Shown here piece after piece: positions 8,723 through 19,158 of a stretch of DNA of 32,332 nucleotides. The notes under the pieces were generated by a model that searched no databases, was not told the origin of the DNA, and was given only the letters and a program-made list of their open reading frames with translations. Positions within the stretch are counted from its first letter, which is position 1. Every line of letters begins with the position of its first letter. The stretch lies in NCBI GenBank assembly GCA_024102815.1, contig JAGFJJ010000012.1:1-32332 (forward strand). The letters are read 5' to 3'. The translations under genes were made by a program, and so were the position numbers. This stretch comes from Phycisphaerae bacterium. Its GTDB lineage: Bacteria > Planctomycetota > Phycisphaerae > UBA1845.

Positions 8723-11700
8723 ATGACCCGTGCACACGTAGCCGGCTGGACCTTTGCAGCATGCCTCGGACTGTTGATCTTGGGGCAGCGGGCGTCTGCG
8801 GACGACAACCTCGTGTCCGTCGCCCCCGAACAGCTCTCCCCGTATATGAATTCGATCCCCCCGAGCACGGACTATCTGTGCGTCGGCACGGGACCAACCA
8901 ACAGGCGACTCCACCCCGACCGGGCACCGCACACGCAGTTGGCCATGCAGGACGGCGTCGTGCTGTTCTCGGGAACGGCGCCTCAGCGAGGGCTGAACTT
9001 CACGCTGACCGCCGGTGACCTGGTTTACCGCAACCAGATGAGCACGCTTGGTAGCCCGGAACCGCCGCCCCAGGTGGGCACGGCCGGTCTCCTACTCCAG
9101 CGCCCCTGGGAGGATGACAACAATCCGCAGACTCGGCGAATGCCCTGGTCGGAGGCCCGCTGGCATCAAGGAGAGGACATCTCGTGGCAGGGTCACCGCA
9201 GCTCCAATTCCTGGTTGGGCGGCCTACCCTACTGGCGCTACGTATATGGTGCGACCAGCCGCACGGCCATCTCTTCTATCTGCGGAGACGCGGCATGGTC
9301 AGACGACGAGCCTCACGAATTGTTTAAGCCCGTAGTCCCCGTCATTGTCGCGCCTGGAGGGTACTCGCCTCCCGGTCTCCCGGCATCCATAAACCTGCAA
9401 CTCTCCCGTGGCATTTTCCAGTTGTCCAAGCCGACAACCGACTATTGGCCCAAGCATTCCAATCCGCCTCCATTGGATGGGGTCACGTGCAGCGCGCTGT
9501 TTCGCGAGCCATGGTTCCACGGCCGTGGTCTGGACCCGGCGTTTGGCCACGAGGCGTCTTTACCGGTCTCGGACCAACCCTGGAGGCTGGCGGACGATTA
9601 CTACCCCAATTATCTGAACATATACCCATTCGAGAAGTTGGAACTCGACGGAGGCCGCCTGGCCCTGAAATTCGAGCGTTCCGCCACCTGGCCTCGCGAG
9701 TCGGCGGAATGGGACATAAACAGTGCCAATATCGTCGGCGGACTTGTTGGCGCCGGCAAAGCCGGCACCTTACTTGCGCAATCGGCGTCGGATGAATACG
9801 GGAATCAGGTTCTCTTCGACCGCGTGCCCCAATACGGCTGGGAGACCGACTACAAGGTGCCGCACCGCGGCATGCCTACCGGCAATTCGAATGCGCCGCC
9901 GGGGCTCCGCGCCATTCCCCAGTCCTGGCGCCTGCCGCATAAGCGTTTGCGTACGGTGCAGCTCCGCGACAAGAATACTCCGGATCCCGGGACACCTCAG
10001 TGGACAATTGTCTTCATCTACGAGCATCCCGAAAGCGACCGCATCTCCGCGACGGATACGGCCGTGGCCATGGAGAATTGGACGGAGACCCTCGGCCGTC
10101 AGCCTGACGACGAGACGTGGCGTGAGTGGAAGTCTATCTACTCGCATCTTCCGCAGTCGGATTGGAATTTCGGCCGCCTACCCGAGTTAAACGACGAAAC
10201 CACGCTTCTGACCGTCCAAGCCTACCGTTCGAATCCGGCCAACCCCGTCTACCAGAATTCGCTCGTGCAGATCAATGGCGCCCCATTTCAGGATGACTTC
10301 TCCGTCTGGGCCAGCACGGTGGGACAAGACGGTCCGCAGCACAGGGTGCGCCTCGGGAAACGGGTCGACCCGAGTGGGCAGCATTTCGGGGGCGACGACG
10401 CCGAGTGCCCTGGGCTTTGCGACATGGACGATGACGGCGACGGTCTAATTGACGAGGACTGCGAGGGTCGCGAGCGGGGCGCGTGGGAGTTTCGCGATGG
10501 TGTTCAAACGAATATCTGGGGCGAGGGATGCCCACCGGGATGGCTGGGCGATGACAACGAAAGTGGCGGTACGGACGACGAGATCGAGAGTACTACTCTG
10601 ACGCTCGACAACACGGACCCGCCCGGGGCGGCCTTTGATCCCGAGTGCCCCGGTCACTGTGCCGACGACGACGACGGCGATGGAATGAAGGATGAGGACA
10701 CCAACGGATATCTGCGGTTTCTCGATGTGTCCGCCTGCTCAAGGTGCCAAGAAGTCATACTGGACCCACATGACGATAGCGTCACACCACAGGAAAAGGA
10801 AAACTGTTTCTTACAGGACGGAGGCACAGTTGACGAACGGTGGCCCAGGCAGACGCATCTGGACACCGGCTGCCCCAATCCTCTCTATTGGAATAACGTT
10901 TCCCAAAATACGAAAATGGACCCGTTTGCCCTCTACGACGACGACGAGGACGGGTTGATGGACGAAGACAGCGACCAGAATCCTCTCCTCGTGGATATCC
11001 GATCCATAAGCGATGCCCCTGAAGGTGACGACGAGCTTTGCAGAACGGGCAGGTATCCGTTCGTGCCAAATGGCGGGAGTCTGCCTGCCGTTTCGGCTTC
11101 AGGCGGGGTAGTGAATCAGCATTGCCGAGACCCGCTCAGTGAGGAGGGTGCCGCCGACCCCTGGGTGTATCAGGTTCAGTACGTGTACGCGCGGTCCAAT
11201 CCCTATTGGCTTCTGAAGGGCCGCGACGTCGCTGGACGACCAATTTCGCATGATGCACCGGTCTACGAGTACTATCCCAACTTCTCCGAACCGTTTACGG
11301 ACGCCAACCAGAATGGAATCCGCGACGCGACCGAGTTGTTTGTTGACGTAAACCAAAATGGCCATCATGACGTCTTTCCCGGCAACGTTCATGCGGACTG
11401 CCTGCCGAGCCCTCAATTCCGCGCGCCGTCCGAGTCGGACGGCGGCCGCCCGTTGCAGCCGTCCGAAATCCACCTCATAAAGCGCGTTGTGCGAATGCGC
11501 GAAGACGCATTCAATAACCCCTACAACTTCACTGAGCAAACCTGGCTATATCGTTACAACGACCTCGGATTTCTGAAAGCCGTCTTTGATCCCGGAGCAG
11601 TTCTCGCCATTATCAACGCCAATTCAGAAGACGATATCAACGAGCCCGACGACGTCATTCGCTTGAGCGATGCGCACGAAGTGGCCGGCCAGCCGCTCAT

Positions 11701-14700
11701 CATGTACGCATCACAGTGGTACACGTACTACAACCCTTATGTCGAGCCGATTCTCGACGAGAACAACATGGTCGTCGGCGTGCAACAGTGTTATGAACGC
11801 CCGCCGGTCGTCTCCTTTGGGTCAACCAGTCTCGACGATTTCGACGACAACGATCCATCGAACCGCCTGCCATCGAATGCCTGTGATGGTCAAATACCTT
11901 GGATCACCGAGTACCGAGAGGAAATTCATACCGATCCCGATTGCAGCAGCTTCATGCAGCAGGACTGTGGATGGTGCTATGCACGTTATGCCTGCGGACA
12001 GGCATGCCCGGACGGCGCCTGCGAGGACGAGGAGTGCTATTGCACCCAATCTGCGTCGCACGAAACGACTCTGCGACGGATGGGCATTACGGGCGCCGAG
12101 CCGCGCCTTCGCAAATACATGGTCAAGACCGCCCGCGTCCGTGGGGGCGATGGCGAAATGCACCTCTATCGCTTCGACTATCTGGGGGCCGAGTCGAGCA
12201 TTTATGGTACCGACGCGGTCCTTTCCTACGCGGATGCCCGCAATATCACCGTCGTCGACGAAATGGTGGAACAGGGCATCGATGAGTACGCCGGCGAGTC
12301 CGGCCGCAGCGATTTCTATATTTATGAGGATGATTTCCGCCTCGACTTGGACTCCGGTCCGCCGTCTGAGCGGTACATCGCCTATGGCGGCGGCCGCTAC
12401 CTCTACTCCACCTCCGGCTATCTCTACAACCCTTCCAAGGTAAAGACGCGTCGCGTCGTCGTCATGAACTACTACGGCATTGCATTGAGCGACCGGCTGA
12501 TCCTCACGCCGGGCTTCGAGGGTGACCAGACCAGCCTCGTCGACAACCAGCAATTTGAACTGCTGAACAACCGCGGACAAGCCAAACATGTCTTCGATCC
12601 TAGTTGGGTCGCAGGCTGGCGAGACCGAGGACTGTCCTTCATCAAGAACGAGGGTCGCGTACTGACACAATTGTTCGGGGGTCCCGAAGGATGGCAGAGA
12701 GTCCTTGCCGGCATCGCCCGCGGGTCCGGTGGCGGCGAACTTTACGCCCAGCAATGCCATACCCCACAGGTTCTCAACGAGGTACCTGTACAGCGCGTCA
12801 AGCCGGAACAACTCTCGATTGTAATGGCCACGAAGCTCTTCGAGAAAACGGCCGGCCAGGAAACGACGCTTCCCGCGACACATGCAACCTACTATCGCGC
12901 CGGCGCCCAACTTTCGGACTGGCTATCCGATCCCGCCGACACGATCGGCGAAAGCGTCTGCGTTCAGGGAGAACCGGAAAACACACATGTTCCATCGCTT
13001 GAAGTGCAGGATTCCGTCGCAATCCAAAGCCTGCCGACCCCCGAATGCCCACCATCGATGAGTTGCACCCCGGCCAATGACGGGGTCCTACACACCTACT
13101 ACGATTACGACACCTACAATCCGTCAGATCCCGATGATGAGCAGGTCCGGTTCAAATGGCAGTGGACCGAAGCCGTCCCTGTTGAGTTTGGAGGAACAGG
13201 CAACGTTGCCCTGCAAATCGAATTCTATGATCGTAGCGGCCGCCTGCGCTTCGTCGGACGCGGAGCAGGTACGAGCGGTTCTCCACATCCCGCGCCCACT
13301 ACCCCGTTTCTGGTCAACTACATCGGGTATGATGAACTCGGCAGGCAGGATGTCAGCATCATTGATGTAGACTACGACCGACTGCCAGGCAGCGTACAAG
13401 ACGAAATAGGCGACGACTTTGACACGATTGCCGCATACATGCTCCGGATCTATGAGGGGGACGACACCGCCGCACATGTTGTCTCCCAAAACTCCTACAA
13501 TGACTCAGGCATTCTGGTCCGCCGGTCCGTGGGAGTTCAAGATACTAGCGGTTGGACAAGTGTCGATCACACCGACTTCAAAGTCCTGGCTAATCGAACG
13601 ATTCTCCATGGAACCGCCAGCGAGAAACCGCAGCTCGAATGGCAGGATCCGTACATCTACCTTCTGGAGTACGAACACACGCAAGATCGGGAGGTGGGAA
13701 CACCCCCTGACCTGACCACGGTCACCGACGTATATGGTGTAACATCGGTAACGGTTCTCGATCGCTCAGGGCGCTTCGTCGAGGAGCGCAAGATCGCCCG
13801 GCACGAGGACGCTGGAGTCCAGAGTAAAGAGAAGATCACCGACTTCGGATGGGGCATTTCCCTCGCCGACTATACCCACGACTCCGCGATCGACGGCTGG
13901 ACGGATTCAACCTATAGGAGCGACTTCTGGACTGCTGGTTCACCGTGTTTCGACAGCCCGAACTGCTTTGGGAACATTGGCGACTGGGTCGATAATGGTC
14001 ATACATTGATTCCCAAGCATCCCTGGCAGGCTGACGAGAATGCCAGTTGGCCCCCGGCGCCCAGAGATCAGATCATAACATTATCTCGATCCCTCAAGCA
14101 CTACACGCAACCTTCCACGCTCAAGCCGACCGAAGACATCATCTTCAGCGACCACACGGCGTCCCCGCCTACTGACGGTTCGCCCGACACGCGCCAGCTA
14201 GTGACGCACTATCTTTACGATCTTGAGGACCGCATCGCCCGCCAACAGGACGCGAACGGCGCAGTAACGCGCCTCCTATACGACACGAAACGCCGCCCTA
14301 CGAAGATCTTCCGAGGTTCCATTGACGGTTGCTCCGACTGGTTCCCTCCAATATACAGCACCTCCGGCGATGACATGCTCCTCGTCGAACACCGTCTCTA
14401 CAACGACGGTACGAGCGCTTGCGAGCACAGCCCGATGGCGGGCAGCGATGACTGCACAACTATCACGGAGAACAAGGACTGGCCTTATGACGCAAATCGC
14501 CTCGTCCGCGTGCGCCGCTTCGCAGACGATGCCGAGGCCTGCGAGAGTCCATACGAAGAGAAAACTCGCAGCCGTGATGAACAATACGAATACGACTGGC
14601 GAGGTCGCGTGATCATGGCACGCGAGCTGGCTGTCGGGTACGCCGGGCCAGCCGATCCAGCCACGGCGGCCACGGTATCGGTGACGACGACCGTGTACGA

Positions 14701-17700
14701 CAACCTGGACCGGCCGCTCGTCGTGGCCACCTGGCCCGGGGCCGCCGCGCCGGAATTGGATCGCGTTCGCGCCTGGCAGGAGTCGGACCAGCTCGCACCG
14801 GACATGGTCATCTCGGAGTGCCTCACGCGCGGGCCCGGCAATCTCCCCCTCTCCCTTTCCCAGACGATCTACGATGAACTCGGCCGGGTATTCGAGCAAC
14901 GGCAATACGACCCACGATCCCTCGCGGGCACCGGTGGAGCCAAGCGCTATTCCTTCACGCGAACCTACCGCGATGAACTCGACCGCGTTCTCCGCGAGGC
15001 GACGCCCGACGGCGTCACGACTTTCGAATACGACTCGCTGGGCCGCGTTGTGTCCATGTCAACCTGGTCGAAAGAGGAACCGGAATCGGGAGGTATCCCC
15101 CAGGGAAACCCGGACGGCGTCGAACTCACCCGCACGCAGACCCAATACGACATCTTCGGGAACGCCCAGGTCCAGGTCCATTTCGAGTTCAAAGGCTCCG
15201 CTGATGAAGAGAGCGCAGACACCGGCGCCGGCGTGCCCCAAAGCGGAGGCGAGTTCACCTTTGACGGATATACGCCGCCTTCCGACTACATAGTCACTTA
15301 CACCTACAATTGGTATGACCATGCCCTGCGCCTCATGGCCACGGCCAACTGGGGAACGGCCGGCCCTGACGGCCTCACGAGCGGCACGCCACCGGCTTAT
15401 GATTCCGGAAATCCGCCAGAGTGGGGGACGGACGGCGATGTATACGATTACTACTTTGCCCAAGGCGGAGCTAGGGTACATGCCGTCGTCAGCCGCTTCG
15501 GCTACGACCTCGCCGGCCGGCGCATCTGGACACAGGACGCCAAAGGCATCGTGACCCGAATCTGGTACGACCTCCTCGGCCGCACACTCCTCGCGGCAGA
15601 GAACTGGAACGGCGGATCCGAACTCACACCGGACTACGCCGGCCCGAGTCGATACACCGCCTATCACTATTCCAGTGGCGGCCTTCAGGACATGATTGTC
15701 GCCATTCTCCCCCCCGACCCAGGACAGCAATTCACGCCAAGCGATATCACTTGGACAACAAGCGCCAAGAAAGTAACGCGCGTCAGCATCGATGGAGGCA
15801 CCGTTCCCACCCAAGTGACCAAGTTGGTGTACGGCGCGGATGTCGTCAATGACTCCAATCACGGCGAAACAATATCCACGGCCACAAACCTCGTGCGGCA
15901 GATCCGATACCCCAAGGATGAAACGAGCGGAGATGCCAGCGCGACGGACACCCTTACCTTCACGTACACGCCCGACGGCAGCGTGGCCACGCGGACGGAT
16001 CAGCGCGGTGTTCGCCTCGACTTCCTCAACGACCTTCCCGACGACTGTGCCAGCTGCGTGCCCGGACCCGCGGGCTCCCCATCGAGAGTGCAAGTCACAT
16101 ACTCCGATGACGGCTCGGCGCTCGTGGATCCTTTGCGCGCCGTCGACCACCTGCTCTTCCGTTATGACAGTCGCGGCATGCTCACATCCGCCGAGCTCTA
16201 CGGCGATACGACGACTCCCGACACGCTCCAGAGCAAGGTGACGTACACCTACGACCCCTTGGGTAACCTGCTCAGCGAGACACTCGACCCCACACCGGGA
16301 TCGACCACATCCATGGAGCGCACCACAGCCTACGGATGGTCGTGGAAGCCCGTGGGTGCCGGAGCCGCGCCCGACGCAAACGGCCCCGGACGCATGCGCC
16401 TCAGCTCGATGGTCTACAACGCGAATGCCACGGCGGCACGCGCCCTCAACTTCTCTTACAACGCCGGATCCACCTCCGCCACATGGACCGACGACACCAA
16501 CCGCATGACCGGCATCGACGGTGCGGACGATGCACCCATGATTTCTTACCGCAGGTCCGGTGGTGGAACGCCGCTGTCCAAGACCTGGGGTACCTCCGCC
16601 GTCACGCTCGACTTCGCCAGCGGCGGGTTCGACCGCTTCGGCCGCATCAGCCGCATGGATTTCGCCAACGCGGCCACGCCGTTCGAATACCTCTACAACT
16701 ACGACAAAAACGGCAACCGCACCTCGGCCCACATCACCCAGGCCGAGCACGACAACGATCGCTCCTACACCTACGCCTATGACCGCCTCGACCGGCTGAT
16801 CAACGCCGAGCGGGGAGTGCTTGACGCCGGCGTTATCACCACTCCCCCCTACAGCGGCGCCGTCGCCGTCGGCCGGCAATGGACCCTCGACCTGTTGGGC
16901 AGTTGGTCCGGGGACGACACGCAGGACGGGCTGATCGAATACGACATCGCGAGCGCCGGCGGAGGGTACGAGCCCGGCTCCGACACGCCCACGCACAATG
17001 AAAGCCACGCCACCAACGCCGTCAACGAGATCACCACGCGCACCTTCAACGACGGCTCCGGGGCCGTCGAATCTCCTTTCGCCTACGACGACGCCGGCAA
17101 CCTCGCCTTCGACGGCCGGCAGCACTACAAGTACGACGCCTGGAACCGCGTCGTGGCCGTCTATGACAAGGGCGGCCTCAGCGTCGACGCCGGCGGTGTC
17201 CTTTCCGGCACACTCGGCGACCTCATCGCCACCTACGAATACGACGCCCTCGGCCGGCGAATCGCCAAGCACGTCAGCCGTCCCATCGATCCGGACGAAT
17301 ACTTCTACTACGACGGCAACCGCATCGTCGAACACTACAAAGGCAGTGATGCCAGTCTGTCGCTCCACAGGCAATACGTCTGGGGATTCGACTACATCGA
17401 CGAGTTGATCGGCTACTACGCCGACGGAGGATCGACTCCCCGCTTCGTCCTCCAGGACGCCAGCTACAACGTCATTGCTACCGCAACGAACACCGAGGGC
17501 ATCACCCAGCAGTACAGCTACGAACCCTACGGCGACATGTTCGCGGCCGAGGACGTCCTCTCGGACTCGGGCATCCCGATTACGATCCCCGTTGAACTCC
17601 CCTCGCAAGCCATTGATCTGTCCACGCCCCTCGGCTTCCAGGGCCACATGCACGACTGGGAATTTGGTAAGATTCACATGCGCGTGCGCCTCTATGATCC

Positions 17701-18562
17701 CGTTACGGGGAGGCCGCTGCAAAGAGACCCTTACCAGACGGCGCTGGTCATCGTCTCGGCCCTGCGCTCCAACGCCCAGACCGCGATGGTCTTCGCCAAC
17801 CTCCGCGCCGGCGGGCAGTACACCAACGGCATGAGTCTGTATGAGTACGCCGGAAGCAATCCGATCAATCATCGCGATCCGTCCGGGCTTTCCTGGACTA
17901 TGTGGGACGAAACCGAGGAGCTTGCAGATGACTTGACGGGGCAGAAGGTGTACGCGCTGGCCGCGATCAATGAGGGGGTAGCCTGGGCATCGCTCGGGCT
18001 ACAAACCGCGGCGGATATCGCATTGTCGCTGATCCCCGGATATGGTATATACGATGCGTACAAGTCAGTCCAGATTATCCGTAGCGGCCGCGGCGGCCTG
18101 CTGGACTATCTGAATGTCGGGCTTGGCGGAATCAATGCTGCCTCTTCGCTGTTCAAGGCGGCCAAGACGCTTGGCAAGGCCGCGGCGCTTTTCTCCAAAG
18201 CGAAGCGGGGCGGAAAATTCGTCGGCGCGTTCAGGGCCTACACGTATGGCAACATGCGCCATAACCTCAAGGTCCTTAGCGGCTGGGACCCTGGCGAACT
18301 CTTCCAAGCGCATCACCTGTTGCCGAAGAAGTTCGAGTTTCAGTTCAATCGCGCTGGCATCGCCAACATCCACAAGCCGGTCTACGGCACCTGGTGGTCC
18401 ACGACGGTACACAGGAGCAAGGCATTTGAATACAACAAGGCGTGGGAGGACTTCTTCGATAAGTTCCCAAACGCGACAAGGAACGACGTGCTGGACAAGG
18501 CCCGCGAACTGGCGAGACATTACGAGTTGGAAGTCCTGTTTGATGCAAAGGTCAACCCCTGA
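8723..18562 (+). CDS. Secreted Rhs/YD-repeat polymorphic toxin with a C-terminal HNH-type nuclease tip
   Basis: The 3279-residue protein starts with a signal peptide (residues 1-26, hydrophobic AACLGLLILG). A long unrecognised N-terminal region contains Asp-rich calcium-type motifs near residues 568 (DMDDDGDGLIDED), 647 and 739. YD repeats are dense from about residue 1830 to 2990 (YDLEDRIARQQD, YDELGRVFEQRQYD, YDSLGRVVSMS, YDPLGNLLSETLD). The Rhs core ends with YDPVTGRPLQRDP at about 2991-3003 and NPINHRDPSGL at 3046-3056. Beyond that lie a hydrophobic pretoxin-like stretch (about 3080-3130) and the nuclease tip. Rhs cores form a shell around the tip and are cut near the DPxG motif; here secretion would begin with Sec. 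The last four bases overlap the immunity gene. Start ATG 8723 is chosen because the signal peptide follows directly; its ribosome site is weak. Confidence 0.92.
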   Translation: MTRAHVAGWTFAACLGLLILGQRASADDNLVSVAPEQLSPYMNSIPPSTDYLCVGTGPTNRRLHPDRAPHTQLAMQDGVVLFSGTAPQRGLNFTLTAGDLVYRNQMSTLGSPEPPPQVGTAGLLLQRPWEDDNNPQTRRMPWSEARWHQGEDISWQGHRSSNSWLGGLPYWRYVYGATSRTAISSICGDAAWSDDEPHELFKPVVPVIVAPGGYSPPGLPASINLQLSRGIFQLSKPTTDYWPKHSNPPPLDGVTCSALFREPWFHGRGLDPAFGHEASLPVSDQPWRLADDYYPNYLNIYPFEKLELDGGRLALKFERSATWPRESAEWDINSANIVGGLVGAGKAGTLLAQSASDEYGNQVLFDRVPQYGWETDYKVPHRGMPTGNSNAPPGLRAIPQSWRLPHKRLRTVQLRDKNTPDPGTPQWTIVFIYEHPESDRISATDTAVAMENWTETLGRQPDDETWREWKSIYSHLPQSDWNFGRLPELNDETTLLTVQAYRSNPANPVYQNSLVQINGAPFQDDFSVWASTVGQDGPQHRVRLGKRVDPSGQHFGGDDAECPGLCDMDDDGDGLIDEDCEGRERGAWEFRDGVQTNIWGEGCPPGWLGDDNESGGTDDEIESTTLTLDNTDPPGAAFDPECPGHCADDDDGDGMKDEDTNGYLRFLDVSACSRCQEVILDPHDDSVTPQEKENCFLQDGGTVDERWPRQTHLDTGCPNPLYWNNVSQNTKMDPFALYDDDEDGLMDEDSDQNPLLVDIRSISDAPEGDDELCRTGRYPFVPNGGSLPAVSASGGVVNQHCRDPLSEEGAADPWVYQVQYVYARSNPYWLLKGRDVAGRPISHDAPVYEYYPNFSEPFTDANQNGIRDATELFVDVNQNGHHDVFPGNVHADCLPSPQFRAPSESDGGRPLQPSEIHLIKRVVRMREDAFNNPYNFTEQTWLYRYNDLGFLKAVFDPGAVLAIINANSEDDINEPDDVIRLSDAHEVAGQPLIMYASQWYTYYNPYVEPILDENNMVVGVQQCYERPPVVSFGSTSLDDFDDNDPSNRLPSNACDGQIPWITEYREEIHTDPDCSSFMQQDCGWCYARYACGQACPDGACEDEECYCTQSASHETTLRRMGITGAEPRLRKYMVKTARVRGGDGEMHLYRFDYLGAESSIYGTDAVLSYADARNITVVDEMVEQGIDEYAGESGRSDFYIYEDDFRLDLDSGPPSERYIAYGGGRYLYSTSGYLYNPSKVKTRRVVVMNYYGIALSDRLILTPGFEGDQTSLVDNQQFELLNNRGQAKHVFDPSWVAGWRDRGLSFIKNEGRVLTQLFGGPEGWQRVLAGIARGSGGGELYAQQCHTPQVLNEVPVQRVKPEQLSIVMATKLFEKTAGQETTLPATHATYYRAGAQLSDWLSDPADTIGESVCVQGEPENTHVPSLEVQDSVAIQSLPTPECPPSMSCTPANDGVLHTYYDYDTYNPSDPDDEQVRFKWQWTEAVPVEFGGTGNVALQIEFYDRSGRLRFVGRGAGTSGSPHPAPTTPFLVNYIGYDELGRQDVSIIDVDYDRLPGSVQDEIGDDFDTIAAYMLRIYEGDDTAAHVVSQNSYNDSGILVRRSVGVQDTSGWTSVDHTDFKVLANRTILHGTASEKPQLEWQDPYIYLLEYEHTQDREVGTPPDLTTVTDVYGVTSVTVLDRSGRFVEERKIARHEDAGVQSKEKITDFGWGISLADYTHDSAIDGWTDSTYRSDFWTAGSPCFDSPNCFGNIGDWVDNGHTLIPKHPWQADENASWPPAPRDQIITLSRSLKHYTQPSTLKPTEDIIFSDHTASPPTDGSPDTRQLVTHYLYDLEDRIARQQDANGAVTRLLYDTKRRPTKIFRGSIDGCSDWFPPIYSTSGDDMLLVEHRLYNDGTSACEHSPMAGSDDCTTITENKDWPYDANRLVRVRRFADDAEACESPYEEKTRSRDEQYEYDWRGRVIMARELAVGYAGPADPATAATVSVTTTVYDNLDRPLVVATWPGAAAPELDRVRAWQESDQLAPDMVISECLTRGPGNLPLSLSQTIYDELGRVFEQRQYDPRSLAGTGGAKRYSFTRTYRDELDRVLREATPDGVTTFEYDSLGRVVSMSTWSKEEPESGGIPQGNPDGVELTRTQTQYDIFGNAQVQVHFEFKGSADEESADTGAGVPQSGGEFTFDGYTPPSDYIVTYTYNWYDHALRLMATANWGTAGPDGLTSGTPPAYDSGNPPEWGTDGDVYDYYFAQGGARVHAVVSRFGYDLAGRRIWTQDAKGIVTRIWYDLLGRTLLAAENWNGGSELTPDYAGPSRYTAYHYSSGGLQDMIVAILPPDPGQQFTPSDITWTTSAKKVTRVSIDGGTVPTQVTKLVYGADVVNDSNHGETISTATNLVRQIRYPKDETSGDASATDTLTFTYTPDGSVATRTDQRGVRLDFLNDLPDDCASCVPGPAGSPSRVQVTYSDDGSALVDPLRAVDHLLFRYDSRGMLTSAELYGDTTTPDTLQSKVTYTYDPLGNLLSETLDPTPGSTTSMERTTAYGWSWKPVGAGAAPDANGPGRMRLSSMVYNANATAARALNFSYNAGSTSATWTDDTNRMTGIDGADDAPMISYRRSGGGTPLSKTWGTSAVTLDFASGGFDRFGRISRMDFANAATPFEYLYNYDKNGNRTSAHITQAEHDNDRSYTYAYDRLDRLINAERGVLDAGVITTPPYSGAVAVGRQWTLDLLGSWSGDDTQDGLIEYDIASAGGGYEPGSDTPTHNESHATNAVNEITTRTFNDGSGAVESPFAYDDAGNLAFDGRQHYKYDAWNRVVAVYDKGGLSVDAGGVLSGTLGDLIATYEYDALGRRIAKHVSRPIDPDEYFYYDGNRIVEHYKGSDASLSLHRQYVWGFDYIDELIGYYADGGSTPRFVLQDASYNVIATATNTEGITQQYSYEPYGDMFAAEDVLSDSGIPITIPVELPSQAIDLSTPLGFQGHMHDWEFGKIHMRVRLYDPVTGRPLQRDPYQTALVIVSALRSNAQTAMVFANLRAGGQYTNGMSLYEYAGSNPINHRDPSGLSWTMWDETEELADDLTGQKVYALAAINEGVAWASLGLQTAADIALSLIPGYGIYDAYKSVQIIRSGRGGLLDYLNVGLGGINAASSLFKAAKTLGKAAALFSKAKRGGKFVGAFRAYTYGNMRHNLKVLSGWDPGELFQAHHLLPKKFEFQFNRAGIANIHKPVYGTWWSTTVHRSKAFEYNKAWEDFFDKFPNATRNDVLDKARELARHYELEVLFDAKVNP
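17231..17730 (+). repeat. Rhs core 3'-end direct repeat, copy 1 (inside the full-length gene)
   Basis: This 500-bp stretch runs from the YEYDALGRR motif to the LQRDP motif. It matches 20338-20837 with about 47 mismatches and no indels by hand count, and 22883-23280 with about 30 mismatches in 398 bases. It is the donor or recipient end for tip exchange. Confidence 0.92.
17891..18559 (+). other. Toxin tip 1: pretoxin region plus HNH/EndoVII-type (AHH-like) nuclease domain
   Basis: This is the variable part after the DPSGL core motif. It first encodes a hydrophobic, Gly/Ala-rich stretch (ALSLIPGYGIYDAYKS, GGLLDYLNVGLGGINAASSL) like the pretoxin regions before many polymorphic-toxin domains. 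It then encodes FQAHHLLPKKFEF with H3197-H3198, H3217 (NIHKP) and H3230 (TTVHRS). The pattern fits the HNH/EndoVII nuclease superfamily (AHH, or the DUF2380-like Myxococcus family). The exact subfamily is uncertain; the presence of an Imm_11-like partner supports a nuclease. Confidence 0.65.
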
Positions 18563-19158
18563 TGGACTTCAGTAGGCTCTATAGGCTAACCTCTGCGATG
18601 CGCAGAGGGTACCTTCATTTTCACGTATCCCGTGAACCAGGCCCCTGGAACTCTCCGTACTTGCTTCTTCGGGGCGACATTCGGGCGGATAAACCCGTTC
18701 CTCTAAGGCGAATGCTTGGCAGCAAGACCGGTGACTTCCTCAGCACTGAGGCTGTGCATATTCGATTGGTCTCCGATCGAATCGTGAGGATGTTCGACGA
18801 GCAGGGATTCACCGGCTGGTCCACCTACGAAGTGAAGGTATTTGGAAAGACAGACGAGATCACCGGATACAAGGGCCTCTCCGTCCTTGGCCGGTGCGGG
18901 CCGACTGACGATTCGAAGGCTCGACTTGTTTGGGTCGAGCCTAACCCAGAACACATGGGAATGCCTGGCCTTCCGGTAACGGCGGTGCAGCAGAAGTTCG
19001 GCCTTTACTTTGATCCGGACACTTGGGACGGGTGCGACTTCTTCCTCCCCGAGGGGTCGGCGTGGATCTTCGTAACCGAGAGAGTCGCCAAAGCGCTAAA
19101 GAAGGCACGAGCCACGAACGTCAGTCTCACGCCGCTGCCCGAGCAGCGCCTGCCGTGA
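18562..19158 (+). CDS. Imm_11 (DUF1629)-like immunity protein for toxin tip 1
   Basis: The 198-residue protein has no signal peptide and would stay in the cytoplasm, as expected for immunity to a nuclease. Its C-terminal part matches the Imm_11/DUF1629 family as I remember it: GYKGLSVLGRCG near residues 110-121, GLYFDPDTWDG at 147-157, then FFLPEGSAWIFVTERVAKALKK. This family is known next to nuclease toxins of the AHH type in Myxococcus xanthus. Its ATG overlaps the toxin stop (ATGA, 18559-18562), so translation is probably coupled, giving toxin and antidote together. G+C looks lower than in the Rhs core, which is usual for a tip/immunity cassette acquired as a unit. Confidence 0.72.
   Translation: MDFSRLYRLTSAMRRGYLHFHVSREPGPWNSPYLLLRGDIRADKPVPLRRMLGSKTGDFLSTEAVHIRLVSDRIVRMFDEQGFTGWSTYEVKVFGKTDEITGYKGLSVLGRCGPTDDSKARLVWVEPNPEHMGMPGLPVTAVQQKFGLYFDPDTWDGCDFFLPEGSAWIFVTERVAKALKKARATNVSLTPLPEQRLP

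Noticed and set aside
11822..12910. A 362-codon open frame on the minus strand
   Set aside because: It is antisense to the Rhs N-terminal region, with no recognisable domain and no ribosome site.
15059..17872. A 937-codon open frame on the minus strand
   Set aside because: It lies wholly opposite the Rhs core, its composition is Val/Gly/Asp-rich as expected from antisense reading of GC-rich YD repeats, and it reappears opposite the other core copies.
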